Shown: positions 1-6,991 of the stretch, piece by piece
Numbering within the stretch: the first letter of the stretch is position 1
How the letters are laid out: each line of letters begins with the position of its first letter
Source of the DNA: Streptococcaceae bacterium
Lineage (GTDB): Bacteria > Bacillota > Bacilli > Lactobacillales > Streptococcaceae
Direction: 5' to 3'
DNA length: 14,024 nt
Assembly: GCA_031270215.1 (NCBI GenBank)
Contig: JAISYB010000119.1
Span: 1-14,024, forward strand
Translations under genes and position numbers: made by a program
The notes under the pieces: generated by a model
What the model saw: the letters and a program-made list of their open reading frames with translations, nothing else
Told to the model about the DNA's origin: nothing
Databases searched by the model: none

Positions 1-7
1 CGGACAA

Positions 8-119
8 CTAACTGTCCTGCCTCGTTTTTTTGTGCGCCAGACATGAAACTCTAAGGGGTGAACCTGCATGGGTGAGAATAGCGCTAAAGTCCGTTACAGG
101 CTTTGCAGAGGACAGTTAG
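8..119. other. Possible structured element closed by an 11-bp stem
   Basis: CTAACTGTCCT at 8-18 is the exact reverse complement of AGGACAGTTAG at 109-119, so about 90 nt could be held in a loop. Inside are a T7 run (25-31) and G-rich segments. No reading frame of useful length crosses it, and I recognise no known riboswitch or RNA family. It could be a structured RNA, the end of an upstream transcript, or part of a mobile repeat cut by the window edge. Low confidence in any function. Confidence 0.3.
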
Positions 120-130
120 GCAACTGTGAG

Positions 131-240
131 CACCTAGCAAATCCGAAAGTTAAGCGGTAGCGACTAGTAAATCTGGAAGTCAAGCTGTAGTGGTTAGCAA
201 ATACGAAAGTCAAATGCTAGCGGCTGGCAAATAGCTAAAT
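131..240. repeat. Degenerate 30-bp tandem repeat, about 3.7 copies
   Basis: Units start at 131, 161, 191 and 221 (last one partial). Each carries a core like CTAGCAAATCCGAAAGT followed by a TCAAGCTGTAG-like tail. The period is exactly 30 bp with no indels, but units differ at several positions. Stop codons occur in the frames I checked on both strands, so it does not look like a protein repeat. It abuts a second tandem array of different sequence. Confidence 0.75.
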
Positions 241-364
241 TTCAGAAGAATTGCTCCGTAGGCTTGTTAATTTCTGAATAATTACTCCATAAACCTATAA
301 ACTTCCGAACAATTATTTCGTAAATTTATTAATTTTCAAACAATTCATTCATAAAAATTATTAA
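241..364. repeat. Degenerate 31-bp tandem repeat, four copies
   Basis: Units start near 241, 272, 303 and 334. They share the pattern TTCnGAAnAATTnnTnCnTA followed by an AT-rich tail ending in TTAAT. The units become steadily more AT-rich from left to right (for example GCTCCGTAGGC, then ACTCCATAAAC, then TTTCGTAAAT), as if the array were decaying. It is non-coding and follows the 30-bp array without a gap. Confidence 0.7.
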
Positions 365-656
365 TTTGATAATTGATTAGATCGCTGAATATCACTGTCC
401 TACCATCATTTTGGAAAATAATCATCGGTTATTTTTTCCGCTTTATTCTATTTCCAAAGGATAAGATTTCATCTAAGCTGAACACTCGGATCAAACACTT
501 TTTCTGTCATTTTTTGCTCATATTAATAATATACAGGTGTTGTTTTATTTTCTTCTAACCATTTTTTTGATTATTTTTTAGCAGAAAAAGAAAATATTGT
601 CATTAAAACAGCAAAATTGTTTGATTTCTCAACTAATTTTTAGCAAAAAAACTAAA
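365..656. other. AT-rich intergenic stretch upstream of the xyl operon
   Basis: No convincing gene is present. An open frame at 373-558 starts with TTG, has no ribosome site and encodes a hydrophobic Phe/Ile-rich string typical of chance translation of AT-rich DNA. The stretch around 618-657 contains TTGTTTG, CAACTAA, TTAGC and AACTAAA motifs resembling pieces of XylR-type operators in Gram-positive xyl operons, but I see no clean palindrome, so an operator is only a possibility. Confidence 0.4.
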
Positions 657-695
657 TCTTAAGTTTTCTTAAGAAGTCTGTTTTTTTTTTTTTTT
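657..695 (+). promoter_or_regulatory. Palindrome plus T15 tract ahead of the xylA promoter
   Basis: TCTTAAG-TTTT-CTTAAGA (657-674) is a perfect 7-bp inverted repeat with a four-base loop. A run of 15 T residues (681-695) follows a few bases later. It could be a weak intrinsic terminator or a protein-binding palindrome. The T run ends where the -35 region of the likely xylA promoter would lie. Confidence 0.45.
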
Positions 696-722
696 AAGTT
701 CATAATGCACATGTAATATATT
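694..722 (+). promoter_or_regulatory. Candidate xylA promoter
   Basis: TATATT at 717-722 matches the -10 consensus at five of six positions, and an overlapping TG-TAATAT lies at 712-719. No good -35 is present: 17 bp upstream lies TTAAGT, at the edge of the T15 tract. Such a promoter would probably need an activator or be weak. The transcript would carry a ~165-nt leader that includes the cre-like site at 841. Confidence 0.35.
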
Positions 723-840
723 ACAGGAATAGTGGTTAAATCATGAAGAGATTCTTTGTTTTTGACGAAAAGCAAGGAGTTGGGCGATGTTTCGTAAAGC
801 TGATAACGGCAATTAAAAATTGAAAAGCCTTACAGCTAAA

Positions 841-854
841 TGTAAACGATTGCC
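841..854 (+). promoter_or_regulatory. cre-like site (CcpA) before xylA
   Basis: TGTAAACGATTGCC matches the consensus TGWAAnCGnTnWCA at all but two of its defined positions, with the left half and central CG intact. It lies 38 bp before the xylA start, downstream of the candidate promoter, a common roadblock position for carbon catabolite repression. Repression of xylose genes by preferred sugars is typical of Gram-positive xyl operons. Confidence 0.55.
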
Positions 855-891
855 CTATACCACCATAAAAAAATTACTCAGGAGGCATTAC

Positions 892-2244
892 ATGACAACG
901 TATTACCCAACGGTTAACAAAGTAGAATTTGAGGGGAGAACCTCTACTAATCCATTCGCCTATCGTTACTACAATCCCGATCAGGTAGTTTTAGGTAAGA
1001 CGATGAAAGAACACCTGCCGTTTGCAATTGCATATTGGCATACCATGATACAAGATGGTACAGACCCATTTGGTGGTGTGACAAACAAACGCACATGGTT
1101 CGGCAATTCTGAGATTGAAACTGCGAAAAATCGCGTGGAAGCATTTTTTGAAATTTTGTCTAAGCTGCAGGTTTCTTATTTCTGCTTTCACGATGTAGAT
1201 ATTGCACCACAAGGAAATTCATTAGAAGAATTTTTCAATAATTTAGATGTGATTACTGATTTAATTAAAGAAAAAATGGACGAAACAGGGATTAAATGTT
1301 TATGGAATACTGCCAACATGTTTAGCCACGCTCGTTTCAATAATGGTGCTGCTTCATCAAATAACGCAGAAGTCTTCGCTTTGGCTGCGGCACAGGTGAA
1401 AAAAGGTCTTGATATTGCGAAGAAATTAAATGCAGAAAATTACGTGTTCTGGGGCGGACGTGAGGGTTATGAAACGTTGCTGAATACTGATTTGGCATTT
1501 GAACAGGATAATATTGCCCGCTTGTTTAAAATGGCAATTAGCTATGGTGAGGAAATCGGCCATAAACCACAATTTTTGATTGAGCCAAAACCAAAAGAAC
1601 CATCAAAACATCAATACGATTTTGATGCGGCAACAACGATGGCATTTATCCAAAAATATGGTTTGGAAGGCGACTTCAAACTCAACTTAGAAGCAAACCA
1701 TGCAACATTAGCAGGACATACATTTGAACATGAATTGTGCGTAGCACGCTCCTACAATGCACTCGGTTCAATCGATGCCAACCAAGGTGACTTATTGCTA
1801 GGTTGGGATACAGATGAATTCCCAACAAATGTATATGATGTGACTTTAGCAATGTATGAAATCTTAGAAAATGGTGGACTAGGTAAAGGCGGCATTAACT
1901 TTGACTCTAAAGTTCGTCGTTCTTCACATGAAATGGAAGATTTACTTTTAGCACATATTGCAGGGATTGACACATTTGCTCGTGGTTTGTTAAATGCTGC
2001 AAAAATAAAAGAAGAAAGCTTCTTAAGCGACATCAAAGAAGAACGCTATGCAACTTATAAGACAGGTATCGGTCGTTCGATTCTTGAAGGAAAAGAAGAT
2101 TTGAAATCATTGACCGAGTATGCGTTAGAGCATGATGATGTTGAGCTTGCGTCAAGTCATATTGAATACGTGAAAAGCTTGCTGAATGATTATATTTATT
2201 CCGATCATTCAAATACAATCAAAGTACAGCCAATCCGTAAATAA
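892..2244 (+). CDS. xylA: Xylose isomerase XylA
   Basis: Converts D-xylose to D-xylulose in the cytosol, using two divalent metal ions. The 450-aa protein is the usual length for class II enzymes. Visible hallmarks are FCFHDVDIAP with the catalytic His100 and Asp103, VFWGGREGYETL (185-196), a metal-ligand Glu in LIEPKPKEPSKHQYDFD (Glu231), LEANHATLAGHTFEHEL (267-283), GSIDANQGD (292-300), GWDTDEFP with Asp306 and Asp308, and GGINFDSKVRR (333-343). The frame stays open upstream to a TTG at 820, but that start has no ribosome site. The ATG at 892 has GGAGG at 881-885 and begins the conserved N-terminus, so I chose it. It is the first gene of a xylose operon. No truncation or missing residue was seen. 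Confidence 0.97.
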   Translation: MTTYYPTVNKVEFEGRTSTNPFAYRYYNPDQVVLGKTMKEHLPFAIAYWHTMIQDGTDPFGGVTNKRTWFGNSEIETAKNRVEAFFEILSKLQVSYFCFHDVDIAPQGNSLEEFFNNLDVITDLIKEKMDETGIKCLWNTANMFSHARFNNGAASSNNAEVFALAAAQVKKGLDIAKKLNAENYVFWGGREGYETLLNTDLAFEQDNIARLFKMAISYGEEIGHKPQFLIEPKPKEPSKHQYDFDAATTMAFIQKYGLEGDFKLNLEANHATLAGHTFEHELCVARSYNALGSIDANQGDLLLGWDTDEFPTNVYDVTLAMYEILENGGLGKGGINFDSKVRRSSHEMEDLLLAHIAGIDTFARGLLNAAKIKEESFLSDIKEERYATYKTGIGRSILEGKEDLKSLTEYALEHDDVELASSHIEYVKSLLNDYIYSDHSNTIKVQPIRK

Positions 2245-2270
2245 ACAATGTGAGTAACAGTTGAATAAGT

Positions 2271-2324
2271 GTGAGAAAGGGAGTTGCTTTTGACAGATAA
2301 CAAAAGTAATCTAACCTTTCTCAT
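2271..2324 (+). other. Intercistronic hairpin between xylA and xylB
   Basis: GTGAGAAAGG (2271-2280) pairs with CCTTTCTCAT (2315-2324), and inside it TTGCTTTT pairs with AAAAGTAA. This makes a long two-part stem with a GACAGATAAC loop. No T run follows, so it is not a standard terminator. It sits 67 nt before xylB in a 146-nt gap and could be an mRNA processing or stability element that sets the XylA:XylB ratio. That role is inference. Confidence 0.55.
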
Positions 2325-2390
2325 GTTTATTTCTGTTAATACACGCTTGGCTTCAATGTCAAAAGTCTAAAAAAGGGAAGGAAAAAAACG

Positions 2391-3911
2391 ATGTCGTATG
2401 TCTTGGGGTTGGATCTAGGGACAAGCTCCCTAAAGGGTCTACTTTTAAATAAAGCAGGGAAAGTGGTTGCTCAGGCAACGCATGAATATCCACTAGAAAC
2501 ACCGCAGTCGGGTTATTCAGAACAATCTCCAGCGCATTGGTTGATTGCTGCACAAAAGGTGATTGAAAATATCACCGAGCAAGTGCCTATGATCAAAGAG
2601 GAATTAGAGGGTATTAGCTTCTCTGGGCAAATGCATAGTTTGGTATTACTGGACGCTGCGGGAACTCCTTTAAGGAATGCAATTTTATGGAATGATGTGC
2701 GGACAACTGCACAATGTAAAGAAATTATGGCAAAAGCAGGTAATGAGCTTCTGGCGATTACAAAAAATGTTGCGTTAGAGGGCTTCACATTGCCGAAGAT
2801 ATTGTGGGTACAAGAGCAGGAGCCAGATGTATGGCAAAGCGCTAAGAAATTTTTACTGCCAAAGGATTATTTGGCATATTGGTTGACAGGACAGTATCAT
2901 ATGGACTACTCCGATGCTGCGGGCACATTGCTTTTAGATGTTGAGAAAAAAGTATGGTCAAAAAAAATTTCAGCATTGTTTGATATTCCCTCAGAGCTTT
3001 ATCCAGAGCTAATTGCCTCAGACGGTTGCCGAGGGGTCGTTAGAGAAAATTTAAAAAATGAATTTGGTTTTATCAATGATGTTAAAGTTTTCGGTGGCGG
3101 TGCGGACAATGCTTGTGCAGCACTAGGGGCAGGAATCGTTGATGAGTCCGTTGGTATGGTTTCTATTGGGACGTCAGGTGTCTTTTTATCTTATGAGGAA
3201 ACGGCTCAAAAGGATTATCAAGGAAAGCTGCATATATTTAATCACGTTGCCCCAAACGCTTACTACTCAATGGGAGTAACGCTAGCAGCAGGGGACTCTT
3301 TGTCGTGGTTTAAGGATACCTTTGCACCAGATTCTTCATTTTCTGATTTGCTGATAGATGTTCGCACGGTAAATGTGGGCGCAGATGGCTTGCTGTTTAC
3401 GCCATATATCGTTGGAGAACGCACACCGTATGTAGATGGGGAAATCCGTGGCAGTTTTATTGGCTGCGATACTCAGCATGAGCTAAAACATTTTGTCCGC
3501 GCGGTGCTTGAGGGGATTACATTTTCTCTCAAAGATTCACAGCGCATTACAGAAGTCATTGCTGGAAAGAAATTTGACAAAATTATTTCGGTAGGTGGCG
3601 GTGCAAAAAGTGCGGATTGGTTGCAGATACAAGCTGATATTTTTAATGCTAAGATTGTTATCTTAAAAGCGGAGCAAGGACCAGGATTAGGCGCTGCGAT
3701 GCTAGCAGCAATGGGCTTAGGCTGGTTTGATTCGTATGAGCAATGTATTGCAGCATTTGTTGAATACAAAGACAGCTATTCGCCAATTCCGGAAAATGTA
3801 AAAAATTATCAAGAAATCTATGAAATTTATCGTAAGGTCTATCGGCAAACAAATGAAATCTGTCATGAATTATTAGCTCAGCAAAGTAAAAAACAAAAGG
3901 TGTTTGTTTAA
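2391..3911 (+). CDS. xylB: Xylulokinase XylB
   Basis: Phosphorylates D-xylulose with ATP to xylulose 5-phosphate, feeding the pentose phosphate or phosphoketolase route. The 506-aa protein is the normal length for the FGGY carbohydrate kinase family. The N-terminal phosphate-binding loop GLDLGTSSLKG (6-16), the substrate signature SFSGQMHSLVLLD (76-88), WNDVR (100-104), the catalytic-base region FGGGADNACAALGAG with Asp239 (234-248), the MVSIGTSG turn (256-263) and the C-terminal ATP-site ISVGGGAKS-type motif are all present. The ATG follows a GGGAAGG ribosome site (2375-2381). Xylulose specificity, rather than another FGGY substrate, is supported mainly by its place right after xylA. Confidence 0.95.
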   Translation: MSYVLGLDLGTSSLKGLLLNKAGKVVAQATHEYPLETPQSGYSEQSPAHWLIAAQKVIENITEQVPMIKEELEGISFSGQMHSLVLLDAAGTPLRNAILWNDVRTTAQCKEIMAKAGNELLAITKNVALEGFTLPKILWVQEQEPDVWQSAKKFLLPKDYLAYWLTGQYHMDYSDAAGTLLLDVEKKVWSKKISALFDIPSELYPELIASDGCRGVVRENLKNEFGFINDVKVFGGGADNACAALGAGIVDESVGMVSIGTSGVFLSYEETAQKDYQGKLHIFNHVAPNAYYSMGVTLAAGDSLSWFKDTFAPDSSFSDLLIDVRTVNVGADGLLFTPYIVGERTPYVDGEIRGSFIGCDTQHELKHFVRAVLEGITFSLKDSQRITEVIAGKKFDKIISVGGGAKSADWLQIQADIFNAKIVILKAEQGPGLGAAMLAAMGLGWFDSYEQCIAAFVEYKDSYSPIPENVKNYQEIYEIYRKVYRQTNEICHELLAQQSKKQKVFV

Positions 3912-4020
3912 AAGCTGAGAAAGACAACTTTTAGGCGCTGGTAAGCTAGCAGAGCTTATGCGTAATCAGACGGATGAAGGATAAAAGCGAAAAATTGATA
4001 AGAAAGAGTAGGCAGAAAAG

Positions 4021-5058
4021 TTGGAGATAAAACAACGAGCTTTTGGCAGTGGAACAACGCTTTATTCGATAAAAAATGACCGAGATGTAACACTTGAGGT
4101 TTGTAATCATGGCGCAAGAATTGTAAATTTATTTGTACCGGTTGGTGAAGAAATTCGCAACATTTCAATGGGATTTGATACGATTGAGGGTTATCTCGCA
4201 GGTGAAACCTATTGGGGCGCAACAATTGGTCGTGTGGCAGGTCGCATTAGCAACGGAAAATTTGTGATTGACGGCAAGGAATATCACACACCGATTGACG
4301 AGGTAACAGGACATGCATTACATGCAGGTAATTTTGATAAAAAGGTCTTTGATACGACTACTCAACTAAATGATACAGAGGGAAGCGTCCTTTTTACTAC
4401 GTCTGTACCAGACGGAGAGGACGGTTTCCCCGGTAATCTGCACGTAGAGGTGGAGTATGCCTTGAATAATGACAATGAATGGTCAGTGACTTACCGTGCG
4501 CAGACGGATAAGCCAACCTTGTTCAATCCGACCAATCATGTTTATTTCAATTTACATGGCAAACCTAGCCAAACGATTGAGGAACACACATTACAAATTT
4601 CTGCTGATTACTACGCACCATTAAAGGCGGACAATACGCCGATTGGGACAAAGGAATCTGTTGCAGACACACCGTTTGACTTTCACACACCGAAGGTTCT
4701 AAAAGACGCCTTACATGCGCAGCATTTACAAATTGATGGCGTGAAGGGATTGGATCACCCATTCTTTTTGGAAAAATCAAATCCTTTGCTGCCGAGCGTA
4801 TGTCTAATCAGTCCAAATGGAGATTTGAAGGTGGAAATGTCTACAACTGAGCCGTCCGTGGTCATCTTTACAGCAAATTTCAACGAGGACGGTCCAATCA
4901 TGCGTGGTGAAAAGTTTATACATCACGGAGCAATCACCTTAGAAACACAAGTCGCTCCTGGTGCTGAGCAGTTTGACTCGTTTGGCTCAATCGAATTAAG
5001 GGCGGATCAGCCGTATTACTCGAAAACGATTTATAAGCTAATAGTGGGTGAAAAATAG
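4021..5058 (+). CDS. Aldose 1-epimerase (mutarotase), xylM/galM type
   Basis: Interconverts the alpha and beta anomers of aldoses such as xylose, so that imported sugar reaches the form used by the isomerase. At 345 aa it matches the GalM family. Key residues are all visible: His98 and His101 in TGHALHAG, catalytic His173 in NPTNHVYFNLHG, Asp245 in GLDHPFFL and the catalytic Glu308 in TLETQVAPGAEQF. The start must be TTG at 4021, because an in-frame TAG lies at 4009-4011 and the next Met is residue 50. The ribosome site is weak (AAAGAG, about 12 nt upstream), so translation may be low. A mutarotase gene (xylM) is also part of the lactococcal xyl cluster, which supports a xylose role here. Confidence 0.93.
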   Translation: MEIKQRAFGSGTTLYSIKNDRDVTLEVCNHGARIVNLFVPVGEEIRNISMGFDTIEGYLAGETYWGATIGRVAGRISNGKFVIDGKEYHTPIDEVTGHALHAGNFDKKVFDTTTQLNDTEGSVLFTTSVPDGEDGFPGNLHVEVEYALNNDNEWSVTYRAQTDKPTLFNPTNHVYFNLHGKPSQTIEEHTLQISADYYAPLKADNTPIGTKESVADTPFDFHTPKVLKDALHAQHLQIDGVKGLDHPFFLEKSNPLLPSVCLISPNGDLKVEMSTTEPSVVIFTANFNEDGPIMRGEKFIHHGAITLETQVAPGAEQFDSFGSIELRADQPYYSKTIYKLIVGEK

Positions 5059-5076
5059 ACGAGAAAAGCTTAAGCT

Positions 5077-5130
5077 AAACTCTATTCGTAGTCACAATTT
5101 TACGGTGGATAGTAGAGTTTTGCCCGTTTT
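5077..5130 (+). terminator. Weak terminator-like hairpin after the epimerase gene
   Basis: AAACTCTA (5077-5084) pairs with TAGAGTTT (5113-5120). The tail TGCCCGTTTT has only a short T run. It could be a partial terminator or a processing hairpin separating the metabolic genes from the transporter gene. Confidence 0.4.
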
Positions 5131-5166
5131 AATCGTTTGTCTAGCAACGAGTATCAAGCCGAAAAA

Positions 5167-5180
5167 TGAAAACGGATATA
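5167..5180 (+). promoter_or_regulatory. Second cre-like site, before xylT
   Basis: TGAAAACGGATATA fits TGWAAnCGnTnWCA with two mismatches and an intact TGAAAnCG half. It lies in the 208-bp gap before the transporter gene, so the transporter may have its own CcpA-controlled expression. CATAAT at 5215-5220 could be a -10, but I see no well-spaced -35. Moderate to low confidence. Confidence 0.4.
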
Positions 5181-5197
5181 TTTATTGATAAAAGTGA

Positions 5198-5241
5198 GGG
5201 TGCTTTAGGAAAGGCATAATACAGCTTTGCGTAAAACACCC
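5198..5241 (+). other. Hairpin just upstream of xylT
   Basis: GGGTGCTTTA (5198-5207) pairs with TAAAACACCC (5232-5241) with one mismatch. It ends ten bases before the GGAGGGG ribosome site (5251-5257). It could protect the 5' end of the message or affect initiation. No T run follows, so it is not a terminator. Confidence 0.4.
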
Positions 5242-5266
5242 GACAACTTTGGAGGGGAATTAAAAC

Positions 5267-6691
5267 ATGAAAATTAAACCAACAGTGATTTATTTTTTTG
5301 GTGCATTAGGCGGGTTATTATTCGGGATTGACTCAGGGATTATTTCCGGAGCAATGACGCCGATTACACAATTCATGCATATTAGTGCAGCGGAAACAGG
5401 GCTGATGACATCTTCTGTTTTATGGGGGTCAGCATTTGCAGCCTTGCTTGTCGGAAAATTGTCCGATAGATTTGGAAGAAAACGGCTGTTGATTGCAGCT
5501 GCCACAGTGTTCTTTATTGGTGCATTGGCGTGTTTCTTTGTCACACATTTCTGGCCGTTATTTATTTGGCGAGTATTCTTAGGCTGCGGGATTGGGATTG
5601 CCTCAGCCTCTGTTCCAAGCTACTTGGCAGAATTGGCTCCAGCAGCCAAACGTGGTACGATTGCAACCTTGTTCCAGATGATGATTATTTCCGGTTTACT
5701 AGCTGCTTACACGATTGACTATTTCTTCTTACCGGTAACAAATCTAGGCGGGCATACCAATTTCCAATATATGCTAGGCTTTGCAGCTATTCCAGCGATT
5801 ATCTTATTTATTGGTGGTTTGGTTGTACCGGAAAGTCCACGCTTTTTAGTCAGAAAAGGACAGATAAAGGAAGCTACAGCAATTTTGCTACATATGCGTA
5901 ACAATAATCAAGCAGAAGTAGAGCAAGAAATGCAGGAAATCAAGGAGGTTGCACAATGTGGCTCAGAAGGGCTTGCGACCTTGTTGAGAACAGCACGCCC
6001 AGCGACTATTGCAGCCTGTGGTCTTGCGATTTTACAGCAATTTATCGGAATTAATGCAGCGCTATATTATGGACCAGTCATTGCTGGTTCAGTCTTACCT
6101 GCAAAAGATGTAGCCGGCTCTATTGGTGCACTGCAGCATTCGCAGTTCATTGCGATTATTTTTGGGATAGTTAATGTTTTGGCGACTGCCGTAGCGGTAC
6201 TGATTATGGATAAATTTAAAAACAAATCATTGCTCTATGTAGGCGGGGCGATGATGGGCATATTTGCCTTTGTATTTGCCATTGTTTTAGGACTGGATCC
6301 TCATCAGGAAGTCGTTCCAGCGGGCTTACTGATTGTCTTCGTTTGTATGTATATTATTGGCTTTGCATTTTCATGGGGGCCGATTATCTGGAACACGATA
6401 GGGGAAATTTTCCCATTGAATGTCCGCGGTGTCGGTGCTTCTATTGCCACATTCTTTAACTGGGCAGCAAATGGTTTGGTAATGACCGTTTTTCCGGTGA
6501 TGATTGCTCAAAAAGCAGACGGATCTGCACCACGTATCTGGTTTGGCTTTCTCGTCTTCGGTATTTTCTGCTTCGTAGCGATTGTCTTTACGAAGAAATT
6601 TGTTCCGGAAACAAAAGGTAAATCATTGGAGGAAATCGAGGCACAATTAGCAACGACACATTCAGAGCTTGCAGGAGAGTCCGCAAAATAA
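5267..6691 (+). CDS. xylT: D-xylose:H+ symporter, MFS sugar porter (XylT type)
   Basis: A membrane transporter of the sugar-porter family in the major facilitator superfamily, most likely importing xylose with protons. The 474-aa protein has about 12 membrane spans. Family motifs are in order: GGLLFGIDSGIISGA in TM1 (15-29), GKLSDRFGRKR in loop 2-3 (63-73), VPESPRFLVRKG after TM6 (187-198), QQFIGINAALYYGP in TM7 (257-270), SWGPIIWNTIGEIFP in TM10 (369-383) and VPETKGKSLEEIE at the C-terminal tail (446-458). The ATG has GGAGGGG ten bases upstream. Its place behind xylA-xylB-epimerase gives the substrate; on sequence alone arabinose or galactose would also be possible. Confidence 0.92.
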   Translation: MKIKPTVIYFFGALGGLLFGIDSGIISGAMTPITQFMHISAAETGLMTSSVLWGSAFAALLVGKLSDRFGRKRLLIAAATVFFIGALACFFVTHFWPLFIWRVFLGCGIGIASASVPSYLAELAPAAKRGTIATLFQMMIISGLLAAYTIDYFFLPVTNLGGHTNFQYMLGFAAIPAIILFIGGLVVPESPRFLVRKGQIKEATAILLHMRNNNQAEVEQEMQEIKEVAQCGSEGLATLLRTARPATIAACGLAILQQFIGINAALYYGPVIAGSVLPAKDVAGSIGALQHSQFIAIIFGIVNVLATAVAVLIMDKFKNKSLLYVGGAMMGIFAFVFAIVLGLDPHQEVVPAGLLIVFVCMYIIGFAFSWGPIIWNTIGEIFPLNVRGVGASIATFFNWAANGLVMTVFPVMIAQKADGSAPRIWFGFLVFGIFCFVAIVFTKKFVPETKGKSLEEIEAQLATTHSELAGESAK

Positions 6692-6765
6692 CTTCACTAC
6701 TTTCCTGTAAATAGATTTGAGAAATGTAAGAGTATCTAGAAATGGAAGTGATGCTTTAAAGAATA

Positions 6766-6802
6766 GAGCTTGAGATTAGATTAAATCTCAGGCTCGTTTT
6801 GT
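6766..6802 (+). terminator. Rho-independent terminator of the xyl operon
   Basis: GAGCTTGAGATT (6766-6777) pairs with AATCTCAGGCTC (6784-6795) around a six-base loop, with one T-G wobble-type mismatch. GTTTTG follows. It ends the operon just before the conserved leader repeat begins. Confidence 0.8.
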
Positions 6803-6925
6803 TGACTGTAATCTCAGTATGTTTGCTATATAATCATTTTAAGCTTAATAGAATAGAAAATTTTAAGTTTCAAGTGATTTTCTCCCAATTATTTTAAGTT
6901 TTCGCTTTCTTTTCTATGAGTTATG

Positions 6926-6934
6926 TGTTAGAAT
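6926..6934 (+). promoter_or_regulatory. Extended -10 promoter of leader copy A
   Basis: TGTTAGAAT is an extended -10 element (TGn plus a hexamer differing from TATAAT at one position). A pyrimidine-rich segment (TTTCTTTTCT) lies where a -35 would be. The element is identical in copy B at 13866-13874 although flanking bases differ. Transcription would start near 6941, giving a ~50-nt leader before the RTNE start codon. Confidence 0.6.
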
Positions 6935-6973
6935 TAATTTAATGAAATGGGTTGCAAAATCGAAAATGTGAGT

Positions 6974-6991
6974 TGACAGGAGGGGTTGTCA
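6974..6991 (+). promoter_or_regulatory. Hairpin presenting the RTNE ribosome site
   Basis: TGACA (6974-6978) can pair with TGTCA (6987-6991) around the loop GGAGGGGT. The Shine-Dalgarno sequence would sit in the loop and the stem would reach the A of the start codon. It is identical in copy B. CCTCCT downstream of the CGAA tract (7063-7068) is exactly complementary to AGGAGG and could pair with it across the repeat. Confidence 0.5.

Noticed and set aside
373..558. 61-aa hydrophobic ORF on the plus strand
   Set aside because: It starts with TTG, has no ribosome site and lies in AT-rich DNA; its composition is what chance translation gives.
743..823. 26-aa ORF (MKRFFVFDEKQG...) in the xylA leader
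   Set aside because: No convincing ribosome site and no repeat or recognisable leader-peptide pattern. It could be a leader peptide but nothing supports it.
820..891. N-terminal extension of XylA by 24 residues
   Set aside because: A TTG start without a ribosome site; the ATG at 892 has GGAGG upstream and begins the conserved protein. The cre-like site also lies in this stretch.
2033..2218. Minus-strand ORFs inside xylA, xylB, epimerase, xylT, TasA-like, ispH and ridA genes
   Set aside because: They overlap strongly recognised genes on the other strand and have no ribosome sites or family features.
2290..2295. TTGACA as a -35 for a separate xylB promoter
   Set aside because: No -10-like hexamer at proper spacing; the bases belong to the intercistronic hairpin.
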